DNA of 64,000 nt. It comes from Blastopirellula sediminis. GTDB taxonomy: Bacteria > Planctomycetota > Planctomycetia > Pirellulales > Pirellulaceae. Both the position numbers and the translations under genes were made by a program. Below, piece after piece: positions 35,874 to 44,997 of the stretch (the stretch's first letter is position 1; each line of letters starts with the position of its first letter). The stretch lies in the NCBI RefSeq assembly GCF_020966755.1, contig NZ_JAJKFT010000004.1:248001-312000 (forward strand), in the 5' to 3' direction. The notes beneath the pieces were generated by a model. That model was not told the DNA's origin. It worked only from the letters and a program-made list of their open reading frames with translations, and did not search any database.

Positions 35874-36176
35874 ATGAGAATCGCCGCCTATACAATGGCT
35901 GGCGTGTTCTTGTTAACCGCCATCGCCATTGTCGCGGCGATGGCGGTTGGCTTCTCCAACGGATTGATCCAACTCGACGGAGGCGAGATGACCTTCGCTT
36001 GGCAAGGGAGCGGCGACGTCGCCCCCTTGGGAGGCGATCCGATCCTTCACCAGTCCTACTTCTATATCACGACCTCCGTTTACGCCGTCGCCGTCATCGG
36101 GATTCTGCCGCTAGTGCTGCTGGGGATACTCACTGCGGTTCTATTCGGCCGAAGTTCGTCCAAGGATTCGAGTTAG
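35874..36176 (+). CDS. small two-helix membrane protein A
   Basis: A protein of 100 aa from the ATG at 35874; a start at 35850 would overlap the sulfatase gene. Two hydrophobic helices (about 4-26 and 68-92, AVAVIGILPLVLLGILTAVLF) flank a short loop containing GEMTFAWQGSGDV. I recognise no family. It has the same layout as the next gene (helix, about 35-residue loop with W/Y, helix, short polar tail), so the two are probably tandem paralogues. It may be cotranscribed with the sulfatase. Confidence 0.65.
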   Translation: MRIAAYTMAGVFLLTAIAIVAAMAVGFSNGLIQLDGGEMTFAWQGSGDVAPLGGDPILHQSYFYITTSVYAVAVIGILPLVLLGILTAVLFGRSSSKDSS

Positions 36177-36180
36177 CGTA

Positions 36181-36468
36181 ATGCGTTTCATCGTCACAAT
36201 TGCAGCGTTTTGTCTGGTGATCGCTGGCGCTGCCGTTGGCGTAAGCTGGGCGTTGGATTACTACGGCGCGCAACTTCAGTTCGGTTGGACTTACGCTGCC
36301 GTCGCTTGGCCGGTTCCCCCAGCTGCCCCGGGAATGCCATGGTCCACACACGCGTACCTGATTCCGTACTACTACGTCGCCGCCGCGCTATTTATTCCGT
36401 TCGTACTGCTAATTGTCGTCGCCGCGATGATCCCTGGGAGAAAGACTTCCCACGCGGAACCCAGGTAA
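36181..36468 (+). CDS. small two-helix membrane protein B
   Basis: A protein of 95 aa starting 4 bp after its neighbour. Helices are at about 5-25 and 62-84 (YYYVAAALFIPFVLLIVVAA), with an aromatic, Pro-rich loop between them (FGWTYAAVAWPVPPAAPG) and the tail PGRKTSHAEPR. No known domain is seen. The layout and the Y-rich start of helix 2 resemble the preceding protein, which suggests a duplicated gene. Function unknown. Confidence 0.65.
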   Translation: MRFIVTIAAFCLVIAGAAVGVSWALDYYGAQLQFGWTYAAVAWPVPPAAPGMPWSTHAYLIPYYYVAAALFIPFVLLIVVAAMIPGRKTSHAEPR

Positions 36469-36472
36469 ACCG

Positions 36473-37108
36473 CTAAGCTGCCAAACGTTGTTGCGCCGGC
36501 GGCAATCCCATCTCGCACTGCACATCAGCGAAGAGCTGCGCAAGCGCACTGGTGCTCTTTCCCCAATCGAACATCTGCCCGGGAATGATCGTCTCGGCGC
36601 CGACCAACGTTCCCTGTACCAAGCGGACGATCGAGATCTTCAGTTGCCCCTTCATCGCCCAGATCGAAGAAGGAAACTCGGCGGTGATGACGCAGCCGCC
36701 TTCTCCTTGCTGCACGCTTTCGATCGGTTGGCCATGCTTGGCCAGGCTGCAAACGACGCGGGCAATCGTGCGGCCGATCGGCGCGGCGATTTCTTCGGCT
36801 CGTTCTTTGCCGGTTTTCATCCCCAGCTTGGCGTACATCGGCTGCGCGATCTCGGCCAGCGCGCTGTAAGAAACCGGCGAGTCGACCACTTTCTCGCAGA
36901 TCGACAGAAACGTTTCGGCCGACATCCCTTTCACGGCGCTCTTCGCGTGAAGATCAATCGCCGCGCGAACGTCGGCGACATGGATGATCGCTTCGTAGCG
37001 GACGTCGTTTTCCCAATCGTCGGTCTGCGGAAAGGGCGCCGAGAGTGGATGCCCGCAGTTAGAACAGAATTTGCCTTGGGCCTTCGCCCCGCACTCGCAG
37101 CAGAACAT
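36473..37108 (-). CDS. zinc-ribbon protein of unknown function
   Basis: A protein of 211 aa from the ATG at 37108. An N-terminal zinc ribbon has two CxxC pairs (MFCCECG ... FCSNCGHPL), and an alpha/beta domain follows without similarity that I recognise (ICEKVVDSPVSYSALAEIAQ, GCVITAEFPSSIWAMKGQL). The open frame extends 165 codons further upstream, but that part overlaps REP-like palindromes and the opposite transposase gene, so it is spurious. Zinc-ribbon starts of this kind are common on small regulatory or membrane-linked bacterial proteins. It is convergent with small membrane protein B. Confidence 0.78.
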   Translation of the reverse strand: MFCCECGAKAQGKFCSNCGHPLSAPFPQTDDWENDVRYEAIIHVADVRAAIDLHAKSAVKGMSAETFLSICEKVVDSPVSYSALAEIAQPMYAKLGMKTGKERAEEIAAPIGRTIARVVCSLAKHGQPIESVQQGEGGCVITAEFPSSIWAMKGQLKISIVRLVQGTLVGAETIIPGQMFDWGKSTSALAQLFADVQCEMGLPPAQQRLAA

Positions 37109-37181
37109 CCTTGTTCTCCGTGCTAGCAGAATGAGAAAAACGGTTCGCCATTTATTGATTCCATCGGCAAAAGCGCGGAGT

Positions 37182-37272
37182 CCGAAAAAGGGGTCTGGTC
37201 TTTTTTTCGCGAGAAGACTTTTCCATCGGTGATAGCTTTCCAGCGAAAAAGAGACCTGACCCCTTTTTCCGC
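37182..37272. repeat. REP-like palindrome pair upstream of RAYT
   Basis: Left arm 37182-37210 (core GAAAAAGGGGTCTGGTCT then a T run) and right arm 37243-37272 are inverted copies of each other with few mismatches. They are separated by 32 bases, so the whole forms a BIME-like long hairpin. The same core recurs at 38001-38088 and in variant form at 38697-38783. Confidence 0.75.
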
Positions 37273-37279
37273 TAGACGG

Positions 37280-37984
37280 GTGGTCCGCTTCTGCTATCGT
37301 CGGGGGGGGGGCAGAGCCAAACGCATCTGTCCCGCCGGCGAAGTCTTCCACGTGCTGAATCGCGCGGTCGGCAGAATGCCGCTCTTTGAAAGACCAAGCG
37401 ACTACGATGCGTTTGTCAGCGTTATAAGCGATACCTGGCGGATCGTTCCTCTCCCAATCTTCGCCATGACGCTCATGCCCAATCATTGGCATTTCGTCGT
37501 TCGACCTGAAGACGATACGCAGGTACAAGAGTTCTTTCGACGACTCACCGTCACGCATACCATGCGCTGGCACGCTCATCACGAAACGAGCGGTACCGGT
37601 CATCTCTACCAGGGGCGATTCAAGTCGTTCCCTGTTGCGACTGACGAATACTTCCTGTCGGTGATTCGCTACGTGGAGCGGAATGCACTACGTGCATGTC
37701 TTGTCAGCTCAGCGGTGAATTGGCGATGGAGTTCGGCTTGGTATCGGCAACAACCGACTGCGGATCGCCCAGTGTGGCTTTGTGATCCGATCGAACCGCA
37801 GCTCCCTTGTGATTTGCAAGATTGGCTTGATGCTCCGCAGAGTGAAGCCGAAGCGGCGAGCATCGGCGAGTGCATTCGCAAAGGTTCGCCGTTTGGAAGT
37901 GAGTCTTGGGTTTCGGAGTGTGCCGTTCGGCTTGGGCTGGTGACGACGATGCGTCGTCGTGGGCGGCCTCGGAACTCTGATTGA
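37280..37984 (+). CDS. REP-associated tyrosine transposase (RAYT, Y1/HUH family)
   Basis: A protein of about 235 aa from the GTG at 37280; a GTG at 37229 would translate through a REP arm. HUH motif: NHWHFVV in MTLMPNHWHFVVRPEDD. The catalytic tyrosine is in IRYVERNALRA. Other family features are KRICPAGEVFHVLNRAVGR at the N-terminus, GHLYQGRFKSFPV, and the W-R-W-S-S end. RAYTs are single-copy domesticated relatives of IS200/IS605 transposases that process REP palindromes, and such palindromes flank this gene on both sides. A run of ten G residues (37302-37311) lies inside the first codons, which makes the N-terminus uncertain. Confidence 0.9.
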   Translation: MVRFCYRRGGGRAKRICPAGEVFHVLNRAVGRMPLFERPSDYDAFVSVISDTWRIVPLPIFAMTLMPNHWHFVVRPEDDTQVQEFFRRLTVTHTMRWHAHHETSGTGHLYQGRFKSFPVATDEYFLSVIRYVERNALRACLVSSAVNWRWSSAWYRQQPTADRPVWLCDPIEPQLPCDLQDWLDAPQSEAEAASIGECIRKGSPFGSESWVSECAVRLGLVTTMRRRGRPRNSD

Positions 37985-38000
37985 TTCTTGCCGTGAAAAA

Positions 38001-38088
38001 GAAAAAGGGGTCAGGTCTCTTTTTCGTGATCTGCCCCTTTTTGCGTGGCAAAGAGTTGTGGACGAAAAAGAGACCAGACCCCTTTTTC
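38001..38088. repeat. REP-like palindrome cluster downstream of RAYT
   Basis: GAAAAAGGGGTCAGGTCTCT plus TTTTCG at 38001-38026, a partial inverted unit CTGCCCCTTTTTGCG at 38031-38045, and a full inverted unit at 38062-38088 (ACGAAAAAGAGACCAGACCC then CTTTTTC). The outer units are inverted relative to each other and match the upstream pair. Confidence 0.75.
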
Positions 38089-38104
38089 TTAGACAACATT
38101 TCCA

Positions 38105-38662
38105 TCAGTCGACTCGCCAATGCTCTTTTTGAAATCGTTCTGGCGGCAGAGCGCTTGGTAGGAGCGGCGATTCGCCGCTCAACAGATCGAGCAGCATTTG
38201 CGTGATGCACGTTTGCGGTAGCGTGTACGTTTCGATACCGGGAAAGGACCAGAAAAAGAGTCCCCAGTCGTTCGGCTCGCCTGTGGTGATCCAGCAGAGA
38301 ATGTCTCCGTTGTCGGTCGCTCCAATGGGAAGCAGGCCTCCGCTTTCCGGATACTGCGGAAACGGAACGCATTCGCGTCCTCCTGCAACCGCATCCATCT
38401 CTTCGAATCTCGAAAGCAGCATCGCCAGATAAGATGGCGCCTCTTCCACTCCTGGAGCATCGACTCCAGCGAAGTAGAACGGCGTATGAAACCAGAGGCA
38501 GCCGCAGAAAGTTGCGACTCCGTACGTCTCGGTCAGCGATTTGAAGTCCTCCGGGAGTTCGCTCCCGATTTCACTGGTTACTAAGTCCCAATCGCCCCAA
38601 TTGCAGCAGGGCGTTTCCGGAGGGGGTAACAGCGAAGTCAGCAATTTCACGTTCGGATGCAT
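38105..38662 (-). CDS. SMI1/KNR4 (SUKH-superfamily) protein
   Basis: A protein of 185 aa with the SUKH start signature: WDLVTSEIGSELPEDFKSL then TYGVATFCG (the conserved LPxDY/F... YG). A mid-segment LLPIGATDNGDILCWIT is the typical (G/T)xxGDxxxW strand. SUKH proteins include immunity proteins against contact-dependent and nuclease toxins, but also stand-alone proteins of unknown function, and no toxin gene lies beside this one. It sits between two REP clusters, so it could have moved with them or be passively flanked. It is transcribed opposite to the RAYT. Family confidence is good; an immunity role is inference only. Confidence 0.75.
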   Translation of the reverse strand: MHPNVKLLTSLLPPPETPCCNWGDWDLVTSEIGSELPEDFKSLTETYGVATFCGCLWFHTPFYFAGVDAPGVEEAPSYLAMLLSRFEEMDAVAGGRECVPFPQYPESGGLLPIGATDNGDILCWITTGEPNDWGLFFWSFPGIETYTLPQTCITQMLLDLLSGESPLLPSALPPERFQKEHWRVD

Positions 38663-38696
38663 CGCGGCTCTCCGATTCCGAAGATGCGTGAAAAAG

Positions 38697-38783
38697 AAAA
38701 AGGGGCAGGGTCACTGTTTCGTGACCTGCCCCTTTAGTGTGGCTGATTTTGATTGGCGAAAAAGAGACCAGGCCTCTTTTTCT
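38697..38783. repeat. REP-like palindromes between SUKH and map genes
   Basis: Two elements. At 38697-38735, AAAAAGGGGCAGGGTCAC pairs with GTGACCTGCCCCTTT across a TGTTTC loop (one bulged G). At 38756-38783, GCGAAAAAGAGACCAGGCCT then CTTTTTCT is an imperfect palindrome. Both are variants of the units around the RAYT. They could also act as terminators for the convergent flanks. Confidence 0.65.
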
Positions 38784-38794
38784 TGGTCAGTCCC

Positions 38795-39592
38795 TTAGAA
38801 CTGATGTCCCTTTTGTGGACCATTTTGCGTCAGCGTCAGGATCTCTGGACCTTCTTCGGTCATCAGGATCGTGTGCTCGAACTGGGCGCTCAGTTTGTTG
38901 TCCTTTGTCCGAACGGTCCAGCCGTCGCGGCGGTCGAGGACCGTTTCGTGCGTGCCGAGGTTGATCATCGGCTCGATCGTGAAGCAGACCCCGGCCGGCA
39001 AAAAGACCGACTGCGTGGCGCGGGTCGGGACGTGCGGAATCGACGGTTCCTGATGGAAGCGACGTCCCAGCGCGTGGCCGACATATTCTTCGACGACGCC
39101 GTAGCCATGCTTTTTCGCTTCGGCAATCACCGCGCGGCCGATCGTCGCGACGCTGCAATCGGGCGAAATCGCCGAGATCGCGGCATGCATCGCGTCGAAG
39201 GCGCACTGCGTGACGGCGCGAGCTTCGTCCGAGACGTCGCCAATCAGGAAGGTCTCGGACTGATCGCCGTGCCAGCCGTCGACGATGCTGGTGACGTCCA
39301 CATTGACGATATCTCCGTCCTTGAGGACGTAACTTCCGGGGATACCGTGACAGATAACTTCGTTGACGCTGGTGCACGAGCTTTTGGGAAATCCGTGGTA
39401 ACCCAAGCAAGCGGGGACGTGTCCATGATCCAGCGTGTATTCGTGAATCAGCCGGTCGAGTTCTCCGGTCGTGATCCCGGCTTTGACGTAAGGACGGATG
39501 AAATCCATCAGTTGGGCGTTGAATTTGCCCGCAATACGCATTGCGTCGCGATCGGTGTCTACCAGCCTTAAGTTCCTGCGACCATCGAGCAT
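38795..39592 (-). CDS. map: methionine aminopeptidase, type I
   Basis: A protein of 265 aa from the ATG at 39592, which has a GGAAGG ribosome site about 9 bases upstream and gives the normal length. A further 40 codons are open upstream but look non-conserved. It removes the initiator Met from new proteins. The five metal ligands are visible: two Asp in [20 protein letters not shown], His in [16 protein letters not shown], Glu in [11 protein letters not shown], and Glu in [26 protein letters not shown] is a type I signature. It is not beside secY/adk/infA as in many bacteria, so it may be one of several paralogues. It is divergent from leuS. Confidence 0.94.
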   Translation of the reverse strand: MLDGRRNLRLVDTDRDAMRIAGKFNAQLMDFIRPYVKAGITTGELDRLIHEYTLDHGHVPACLGYHGFPKSSCTSVNEVICHGIPGSYVLKDGDIVNVDVTSIVDGWHGDQSETFLIGDVSDEARAVTQCAFDAMHAAISAISPDCSVATIGRAVIAEAKKHGYGVVEEYVGHALGRRFHQEPSIPHVPTRATQSVFLPAGVCFTIEPMINLGTHETVLDRRDGWTVRTKDNKLSAQFEHTILMTEEGPEILTLTQNGPQKGHQF

Positions 39593-39928
39593 GAAGGAAA
39601 ACCTTCCGAATTTGCGGTTAGATAAGCGTTCGACACGTCCAAAGAGGCCCAGCAGCGCGACGTGCGAATATATGAAGAAGTTTAACAACACCCCGGCTCT
39701 CGTCATACGCATCGATCAACAATTCTTAAGGTAAAAACCGGGATCGGCGAGATGTTTTCGTCCTTTTTTCGGGACCTAGCGGTTGTAAGGGTTCGCCTCC
39801 GTCGATTGCGATAAATCGGGCAAAGAATTAGAATCACGGCTTTCTTGGGGGATAGCGAAAGCCGAACAAAGATAACGGCTTACGTACAAACCAGGCTCTC
39901 CCCGCTTACCAAAAACCACAATAGACAG
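39593..39928. other. divergent promoter region between map and leuS
   Basis: A 336-bp region that must contain the promoters for both genes. No T-box, riboswitch or tRNA-like fold was recognised. A T-rich stretch (around 39760-39775) precedes a short GC segment, but no clear -35/-10 pair can be assigned by eye. Confidence 0.4.
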
Positions 39929-42766
39929 ATGCCGCGCTACAATCCCGCCGAAATCGAACCGAAATGGCAGCAATTCTGGGAACAAAACCGCACCTTTGCG
40001 ACGCCGGAAATGCCTCAGGGCGAAAAGTTGTACGTGCTGGACATGTTTCCCTATCCCAGCGGCGAAGGCCTGCACGTCGGTCACCCGGAAGGATATACCG
40101 CAACTGACATCGTCTGCCGCTTCTCGCGCATGCAGGGGAAATGCGTGCTCCACCCCATGGGGTTCGACTCGTTCGGTTTGCCGGCCGAAGAGCATGCCAT
40201 CAAGACGGGGACCCCCCCGCGAGTGCAGACCGAGAAAAACATCGCCAACTTCACCCGGCAGCTGAAGATGCTCGGTTTCAGCTACGACTGGGACCGCCAG
40301 ATCGCGACGACCGACGTCGAGTACTTCCGTTGGACGCAGTGGATCTTCTTGCAGGTTTACGATACCTGGTACGACCGCGAACAGCAGAAAGGGCGCCCGA
40401 TCGCCGAGTTGCCGATTCCGGCCGAAGTCGCCGCTGAAGGCGCCGATGCGGTTCGCCAATACCAAGACGAACATCGTCTGGCCTATTTGAACGAAGCGCC
40501 GGTGAACTGGTGTCCCAATTTGGGAACGGTGCTGGCCAACGAAGAAGTGATCGACGGCAAGAGCGAACGTGGCGGTCACCCGGTGCAGCGGATTCCGCTG
40601 AAGCAATGGATGATGCGGATCACCGACTACGCCGACCGGTTGGAAAAAGACCTGGACGGCTTGGATTGGTCGGACGGCATCAAGGCGCGCCAGCGCAACT
40701 GGATCGGCCGCAGCACCGGCGCCGAAGTTGACTTCTACATTGGCGCCGCCGACAAGCTGAGCGCCTGGAAGAAGACGCGGGCTGAAAGCGGCTTCCCGCG
40801 CAAGCCGGGCGATGACGTCTTGCGGGTTTACACGACGCGTCCCGACACGCTGTTCGGCGCGACTTACATGGTGATCGCTCCGGAACATCCGCTGGTCGAA
40901 ACTCTCACGACCAAAGAACAAGCGGCCGCCGTCAAAGCTTACTGCGACAAAGCGGCCAGCAAGAGCGATCTGGAACGGACTGAACTGGCGAAGGAAAAGA
41001 CCGGCGTCTTCAGCGGTTCGTATGCGATCAATCCGGTCAACGACGAACAGACGCCGATCTGGATCGCCGACTATGTTTTGATCAGCTACGGCACCGGCGC
41101 CATCATGGCGGTTCCGGCGCATGACGATCGCGACTTTGAATTCGCCAAGACGTTCGACATTCCGGTGATCGCCGTCGTCGACCCCGGCGACTCAAGCGAA
41201 GTTGATCGCGCCGAAGTTTTGGCCGGCGCCGTTTGCTCTACCATCGACGGCGTCGCGATTAACTCCGGCAAGTACGACGGCACGCCGACTGCGGAGTTCA
41301 AGTCGAAGATCGCCGCCGATCTGACCGCCGCCGGACTCGGGAAAACCGCGGTTAACTACAAACTGCGCGACTGGCTCTTCAGCCGTCAGCGTTTCTGGGG
41401 AGAACCGTTCCCGATTCTGAAAGAGCTGGACGCCAGCGGCGAACCGAACGGCAAGATCCTGCCGGTCCCGGTCGATCAGTTGCCGGTCAACTTGCCGGAA
41501 CTGGAAGACTTCAAACCGATCGGTCGCCCGGAACCGCCGCTCGAAAAGGCGCCTGCCGATTGGTTGTATCCCGTCATCGACGGCGTGAAGTACAAGCGGG
41601 AAACGAACACGATGCCGCAATGGGCCGGTTCGTGCTGGTATTACCTGCGCTTCATCGATCCGAAGAACGACACCGCGCTGATCGATCGCGAAAAAGAAAA
41701 AGCGTGGATGCCGGTCGACTTGTACATCGGCGGCGCCGAGCACGCGGTGTTGCACTTGTTGTACGCGCGGTTCTGGCACAAGGTGCTGTACGATCGCGGC
41801 GTAGTGACGACGGCCGAACCGTTCCAGAAGTTGGTCAACCAGGGGATGATCCTGGGCGAGTTGGAATACACCGGCTTTCAAACGGCGGAAGGTCGTTGGG
41901 TCTCGCACAACAAGACGAAGACCAACGTCGAAGGAGAACGGGTCGACGCCAAGACCGGCGAGGCAGTCACCGCGGTGAAGCTCAGCGCCGACGATGTCGA
42001 GAAGCAGGGAGACTCGTTCGTGCTGAAGACGGACGCCAACGTGAAGATCGACGCCCGCGCGATGAAGATGTCGAAGAGCCGCGGCAACGTGGTGAACCCG
42101 GATGTTGTGGTGAAGGACTTCGGCGCCGACAGTCTGCGATTGTACGAGATGTTCATGGGCCCGCTCGAAGCGACCAAGCCATGGAGCATGGCCGGCGTGA
42201 GCGGCGTGCGCAACTTCCTGGATCGCGTCTGGCGATTGATCGTCGACGACTACGCCGAAGAGACGGCGCTGCTCGATGCGGTCCAAGACGTCGAGCCGAC
42301 GGCCGAACAAAACAAGATGGTTCACCGTACGATCGAAGCGGTGACGCGCGACTTGTCGAAGTTGGAATTCAACACGCCGATCGCGCGGATGATGGAATTC
42401 ACCAACTTCTTCACCAAAGAAGAGGTTCGGCCGAAGTCGGCGATGAAATCGTTGGTATTGATGCTTTCGGCCTACGCTCCGCACATTGCGGAAGAGCTGT
42501 GGGCCGTTTTGGGCGAGACCGAGTCGCTGGCCTACCATCCTTGGCCGAAATTTGACGAAAAGTTCACCAAGGATGACGAAATTGAAATTCCGGTCCAGAT
42601 TCTGGGCAAAGTTCGGAGCAAAATTGTCGTCGCGGCCGATATTTCTCAGGCCGATTTGGAAAAAGCGGCGCTCGCGGACGAACGAATCCAAGAGCTGATT
42701 GAGGGAAAACAGGTCGTAAAAGCGATCGTGGTCCCTGGCCGCATGGTCAATTTTGTCGTCAAATAA
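39929..42766 (+). CDS. leuS: leucyl-tRNA synthetase
   Basis: A protein of 945 aa from [17 protein letters not shown], the conserved bacterial LeuRS start. It charges tRNA-Leu. The class I signatures are HVGH (residues 49-52, in [20 protein letters not shown]) and KMSKS in [14 protein letters not shown]. Editing-domain landmarks are [20 protein letters not shown] and [12 protein letters not shown]. It is longer than the E. coli enzyme (860 aa), mainly through extra sequence before KMSKS (leucine-specific region) and in the N-terminal half. It ends in the usual GKVRSKI... and [12 protein letters not shown] tail. It is followed by ppa after 72 bp. Confidence 0.98.
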   Translation: MPRYNPAEIEPKWQQFWEQNRTFATPEMPQGEKLYVLDMFPYPSGEGLHVGHPEGYTATDIVCRFSRMQGKCVLHPMGFDSFGLPAEEHAIKTGTPPRVQTEKNIANFTRQLKMLGFSYDWDRQIATTDVEYFRWTQWIFLQVYDTWYDREQQKGRPIAELPIPAEVAAEGADAVRQYQDEHRLAYLNEAPVNWCPNLGTVLANEEVIDGKSERGGHPVQRIPLKQWMMRITDYADRLEKDLDGLDWSDGIKARQRNWIGRSTGAEVDFYIGAADKLSAWKKTRAESGFPRKPGDDVLRVYTTRPDTLFGATYMVIAPEHPLVETLTTKEQAAAVKAYCDKAASKSDLERTELAKEKTGVFSGSYAINPVNDEQTPIWIADYVLISYGTGAIMAVPAHDDRDFEFAKTFDIPVIAVVDPGDSSEVDRAEVLAGAVCSTIDGVAINSGKYDGTPTAEFKSKIAADLTAAGLGKTAVNYKLRDWLFSRQRFWGEPFPILKELDASGEPNGKILPVPVDQLPVNLPELEDFKPIGRPEPPLEKAPADWLYPVIDGVKYKRETNTMPQWAGSCWYYLRFIDPKNDTALIDREKEKAWMPVDLYIGGAEHAVLHLLYARFWHKVLYDRGVVTTAEPFQKLVNQGMILGELEYTGFQTAEGRWVSHNKTKTNVEGERVDAKTGEAVTAVKLSADDVEKQGDSFVLKTDANVKIDARAMKMSKSRGNVVNPDVVVKDFGADSLRLYEMFMGPLEATKPWSMAGVSGVRNFLDRVWRLIVDDYAEETALLDAVQDVEPTAEQNKMVHRTIEAVTRDLSKLEFNTPIARMMEFTNFFTKEEVRPKSAMKSLVLMLSAYAPHIAEELWAVLGETESLAYHPWPKFDEKFTKDDEIEIPVQILGKVRSKIVVAADISQADLEKAALADERIQELIEGKQVVKAIVVPGRMVNFVVK

Positions 42767-42838
42767 ACGTACAGGCTTGCCGCACTCGGCATCCTGCCCC
42801 CCCGCTCACTTTTCTTTCATTGACAATCAGGACGAACG

Positions 42839-43396
42839 ATGACGCACTCATGGCACGACGTCAGCCCGGGCCACCGTATGCCGCTCGAATTTTGCGCGGT
42901 GATTGAAATTCCGACCGGCTGCAGCCTCAAGTACGAACTCGACAAGCCGACCGGGCTGCTGCGAATGGATCGCATCCTTTACTCGGCGGTGCACTACCCG
43001 GCCAATTACGGGTTCATTCCGCAAACGCTGGCCGAAGACGACGACCCGCTGGACGTGCTGGTTCTTTGCCAAGAGCCAGTTTATCCGTTGTGTTTGATCG
43101 AAGCTCGCGTCGTCGGGCTGATGACGATGGTCGACAGCGGCAAGCTGGACCATAAGATCATCGCCGTCGCGGTGAACGATCCCGAATATTCGTCATATCG
43201 GGAAGCGGTCGACCTGCCGAGCCATCGCCGCAACATGCTCCGTCGCTTCTTCCAGGACTACAAGCAGCTGGAAGGGAAGACGGTCGAAGTGGACGAAATG
43301 CAACCGGCCGAAGAGGCGATCCCGGTGATCGAGCAGGCCCTGCAGCGGTATAGCGAGCAGCGCCGCCGCGGCTTTTATCAAAAAGCTCCGGTCTAA
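42839..43396 (+). CDS. ppa: inorganic pyrophosphatase, family I
   Basis: A protein of 185 aa that hydrolyses PPi to phosphate, pulling biosynthetic reactions such as tRNA charging and the GlgC reaction encoded on either side. The signature active-site segment is EDDDPLDVLVL, with IEIPTGCSLKYELDKPTG (Glu and Lys ligands) and YSAVHYPANYGFIPQT before it. The usual Asp/Lys pair appears as DSGKLDHKIIAVAVND. Size and order fit the Mg-dependent soluble family. It starts 72 bp after leuS and may be cotranscribed. Confidence 0.96.
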   Translation: MTHSWHDVSPGHRMPLEFCAVIEIPTGCSLKYELDKPTGLLRMDRILYSAVHYPANYGFIPQTLAEDDDPLDVLVLCQEPVYPLCLIEARVVGLMTMVDSGKLDHKIIAVAVNDPEYSSYREAVDLPSHRRNMLRRFFQDYKQLEGKTVEVDEMQPAEEAIPVIEQALQRYSEQRRRGFYQKAPV

Positions 43397-43400
43397 CTGG

Positions 43401-43492
43401 GCGGAGAACGCTAGAACTTCATCCGTCTCCGCTCTGACGACGCTTGCCAGAGCGGCGGCGGGACGGTTATGCTAAATGATAAAAGTCCCGCC
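43401..43492 (+). promoter_or_regulatory. three short hairpins between ppa and glgC
   Basis: GCGGAGA/TCTCCGC (43401-43432) competes with CGCTCTG/CAGAGCG (43430-43454), and GGCGGGAC/GTCCCGCC (43457-43492, 20-base A/T-rich loop) lies 37 bases before the glgC ATG. None has a T run. The overlap of the first two stems could allow alternative folds, so a leader regulating glgC or a weak terminator for ppa are both possible. Confidence 0.35.
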
Positions 43493-43529
43493 CCCTGATC
43501 ATCTTCTTTGAGGAATTTCGGTCGACATT

Positions 43530-44822
43530 ATGCGCAATGTTATCTCTTTGGTGTTGGGCGGTGGTCGCGGCACGCGTCTTTATCCTTTGACGAAGTACCG
43601 CTCGAAACCGGCGGTTCCGTTGGCCGGTAAATATCGCCTGATCGACATTCCCCTCTCCAACTGCATCAACAGCGACCTGAATCGCATTTACGTGCTGACG
43701 CAGTTTCTGTCGGTCAGCTTGCACCGCCACATTCGTCAGACCTACCGCTTCGACAACTTCCGCGGCGGTTTCGTCGAACTGTTGGCCGCTCAGCAAACCG
43801 GCAACGAGTCGACCGACTGGTACCAAGGGACCGCTGACGCCGTGCGCAAGAACCTGAAGTACATCCAGCAGTACGGCACCGACTATGTGTTGATCCTGGC
43901 CGGCGATCAGCTCTACCGGATGGACTATCGCAAGATGCTCGACACGCACATCAAGAGCGGCGCCGACGTCACCATCGCCGGGATCCCGGTCACGCGCGAC
44001 GACGCCAAGTCGCTGGGCATCATGCGTCTGGACGAAACGGGCCGCGTCGTCGGCTTCGTCGAAAAGCCGCAAACCGACGAAGACCTGAATCTGGTCACCA
44101 TGGATCCGGCCAAGCTGGAAGCGCTCGGCGTGAAGAGCCAAGGGCGCGACTGTCTGGCGAGCATGGGCATTTACCTGTTCAACCGCGATACGCTGGTCGA
44201 CGTGCTGGAAAAGACCGACTACGAAGATTTCGGTCGCGAAATCTTCCCGGCCGCGATTCGTTCGCGTCACGTCCAACTGCACGCCTTCGACGATTACTGG
44301 GAAGACATCGGTACGATTCGCGCGTTCTACGAAGCGAACTTGTCGCTGGCGAGCCCGAACCCGCCGTTCAGCTTCTCGGACGAAGATGAACCGATCTACT
44401 CGCGTGCTCGTTTCCTGCCGCCGACCTTGATGTCGGAAGTGACGGTCAAGACGAGCCAGATCGCCGACGGTTGCCGCATCGGCGCCGGCTGCGTGATCGA
44501 CAACAGCGTCGTCGGCCTCCGCAGCCTGATCGGCGAAAACGTGACGATCAAAGACTCGGTCCTGATGGGCGCCGACTACTACGAAACCGAGAACGAACTG
44601 GCCGACCACCGCAGCTGCAAGCGGGCTCCGCTCGGCATCGGCAGCGGCTCGGTGATCCAAGGCGCGATCATCGACAAGAACTGCAACATCGGCAAGAACG
44701 TCCGCATCGTCAACGATCTGGGCATCGAAGACAAAGAATACGAAGTCGGCGTGACGGTCGTCGAAGGGATCCCGTGCGTCGAAAAAGGGGCGCATATCCC
44801 GGATGGTTGGAAGCTGACGTAA
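43530..44822 (+). CDS. glgC: glucose-1-phosphate adenylyltransferase
   Basis: A protein of 430 aa. It makes ADP-glucose from glucose-1-phosphate and ATP for glycogen synthesis. The nucleotide-binding start LVLGGGRGTRLYPLTKYRSK and the P-A-V-P-L-A-G-KYRLIDIPLSN segment are diagnostic. The catalytic Asp is in ILAGDQLYRMDY, and the glucose site is GFVEKPQTDE. A C-terminal left-handed beta-helix regulatory domain follows (IGAGCVIDNSVVGLRSLIGE). It is monocistronic by its strong terminator. No glgA, glgB or glgP lies in the window. Confidence 0.97.
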   Translation: MRNVISLVLGGGRGTRLYPLTKYRSKPAVPLAGKYRLIDIPLSNCINSDLNRIYVLTQFLSVSLHRHIRQTYRFDNFRGGFVELLAAQQTGNESTDWYQGTADAVRKNLKYIQQYGTDYVLILAGDQLYRMDYRKMLDTHIKSGADVTIAGIPVTRDDAKSLGIMRLDETGRVVGFVEKPQTDEDLNLVTMDPAKLEALGVKSQGRDCLASMGIYLFNRDTLVDVLEKTDYEDFGREIFPAAIRSRHVQLHAFDDYWEDIGTIRAFYEANLSLASPNPPFSFSDEDEPIYSRARFLPPTLMSEVTVKTSQIADGCRIGAGCVIDNSVVGLRSLIGENVTIKDSVLMGADYYETENELADHRSCKRAPLGIGSGSVIQGAIIDKNCNIGKNVRIVNDLGIEDKEYEVGVTVVEGIPCVEKGAHIPDGWKLT

Positions 44823-44853
44823 GACGGCTTTTGCCTTCAAATTCAATTCTGAG

Positions 44854-44887
44854 AAAACGCCCTCCAAACTTGGAGGGCGTTTTTTTT
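44854..44887 (+). terminator. intrinsic terminator of glgC
   Basis: An 11-bp perfect stem ACGCCCTCCAA/TTGGAGGGCGT with a minimal loop, a preceding A run and eight T residues after it. It starts 32 bp beyond the glgC stop codon. Confidence 0.93.
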
Positions 44888-44997
44888 GTTCTTGGAATTC
44901 TTTTGACTATGTGGGTTAACACGTTAGTCTGCTCAACAATAGACTCGGAGCAGGTATTGGCTAAGTAACGATCTCAATTGCAACGGAGGCGTCGAGG

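Noticed and set aside
37109-37603. Upstream extension of the zinc-ribbon gene
   Set aside because: It would translate a REP palindrome and run opposite the RAYT gene; the zinc ribbon starts at the ATG at 37108.
38105-38662. Toxin-immunity pair built on the SUKH protein
   Set aside because: No toxin-like gene (polymorphic toxin, nuclease tail or secretion domain) is adjacent; only REP clusters and map flank it.
39593-39712. 40-codon N-terminal extension of methionine aminopeptidase
   Set aside because: The internal ATG has a good ribosome site and yields the normal 265-aa length; the extension is not family-like.
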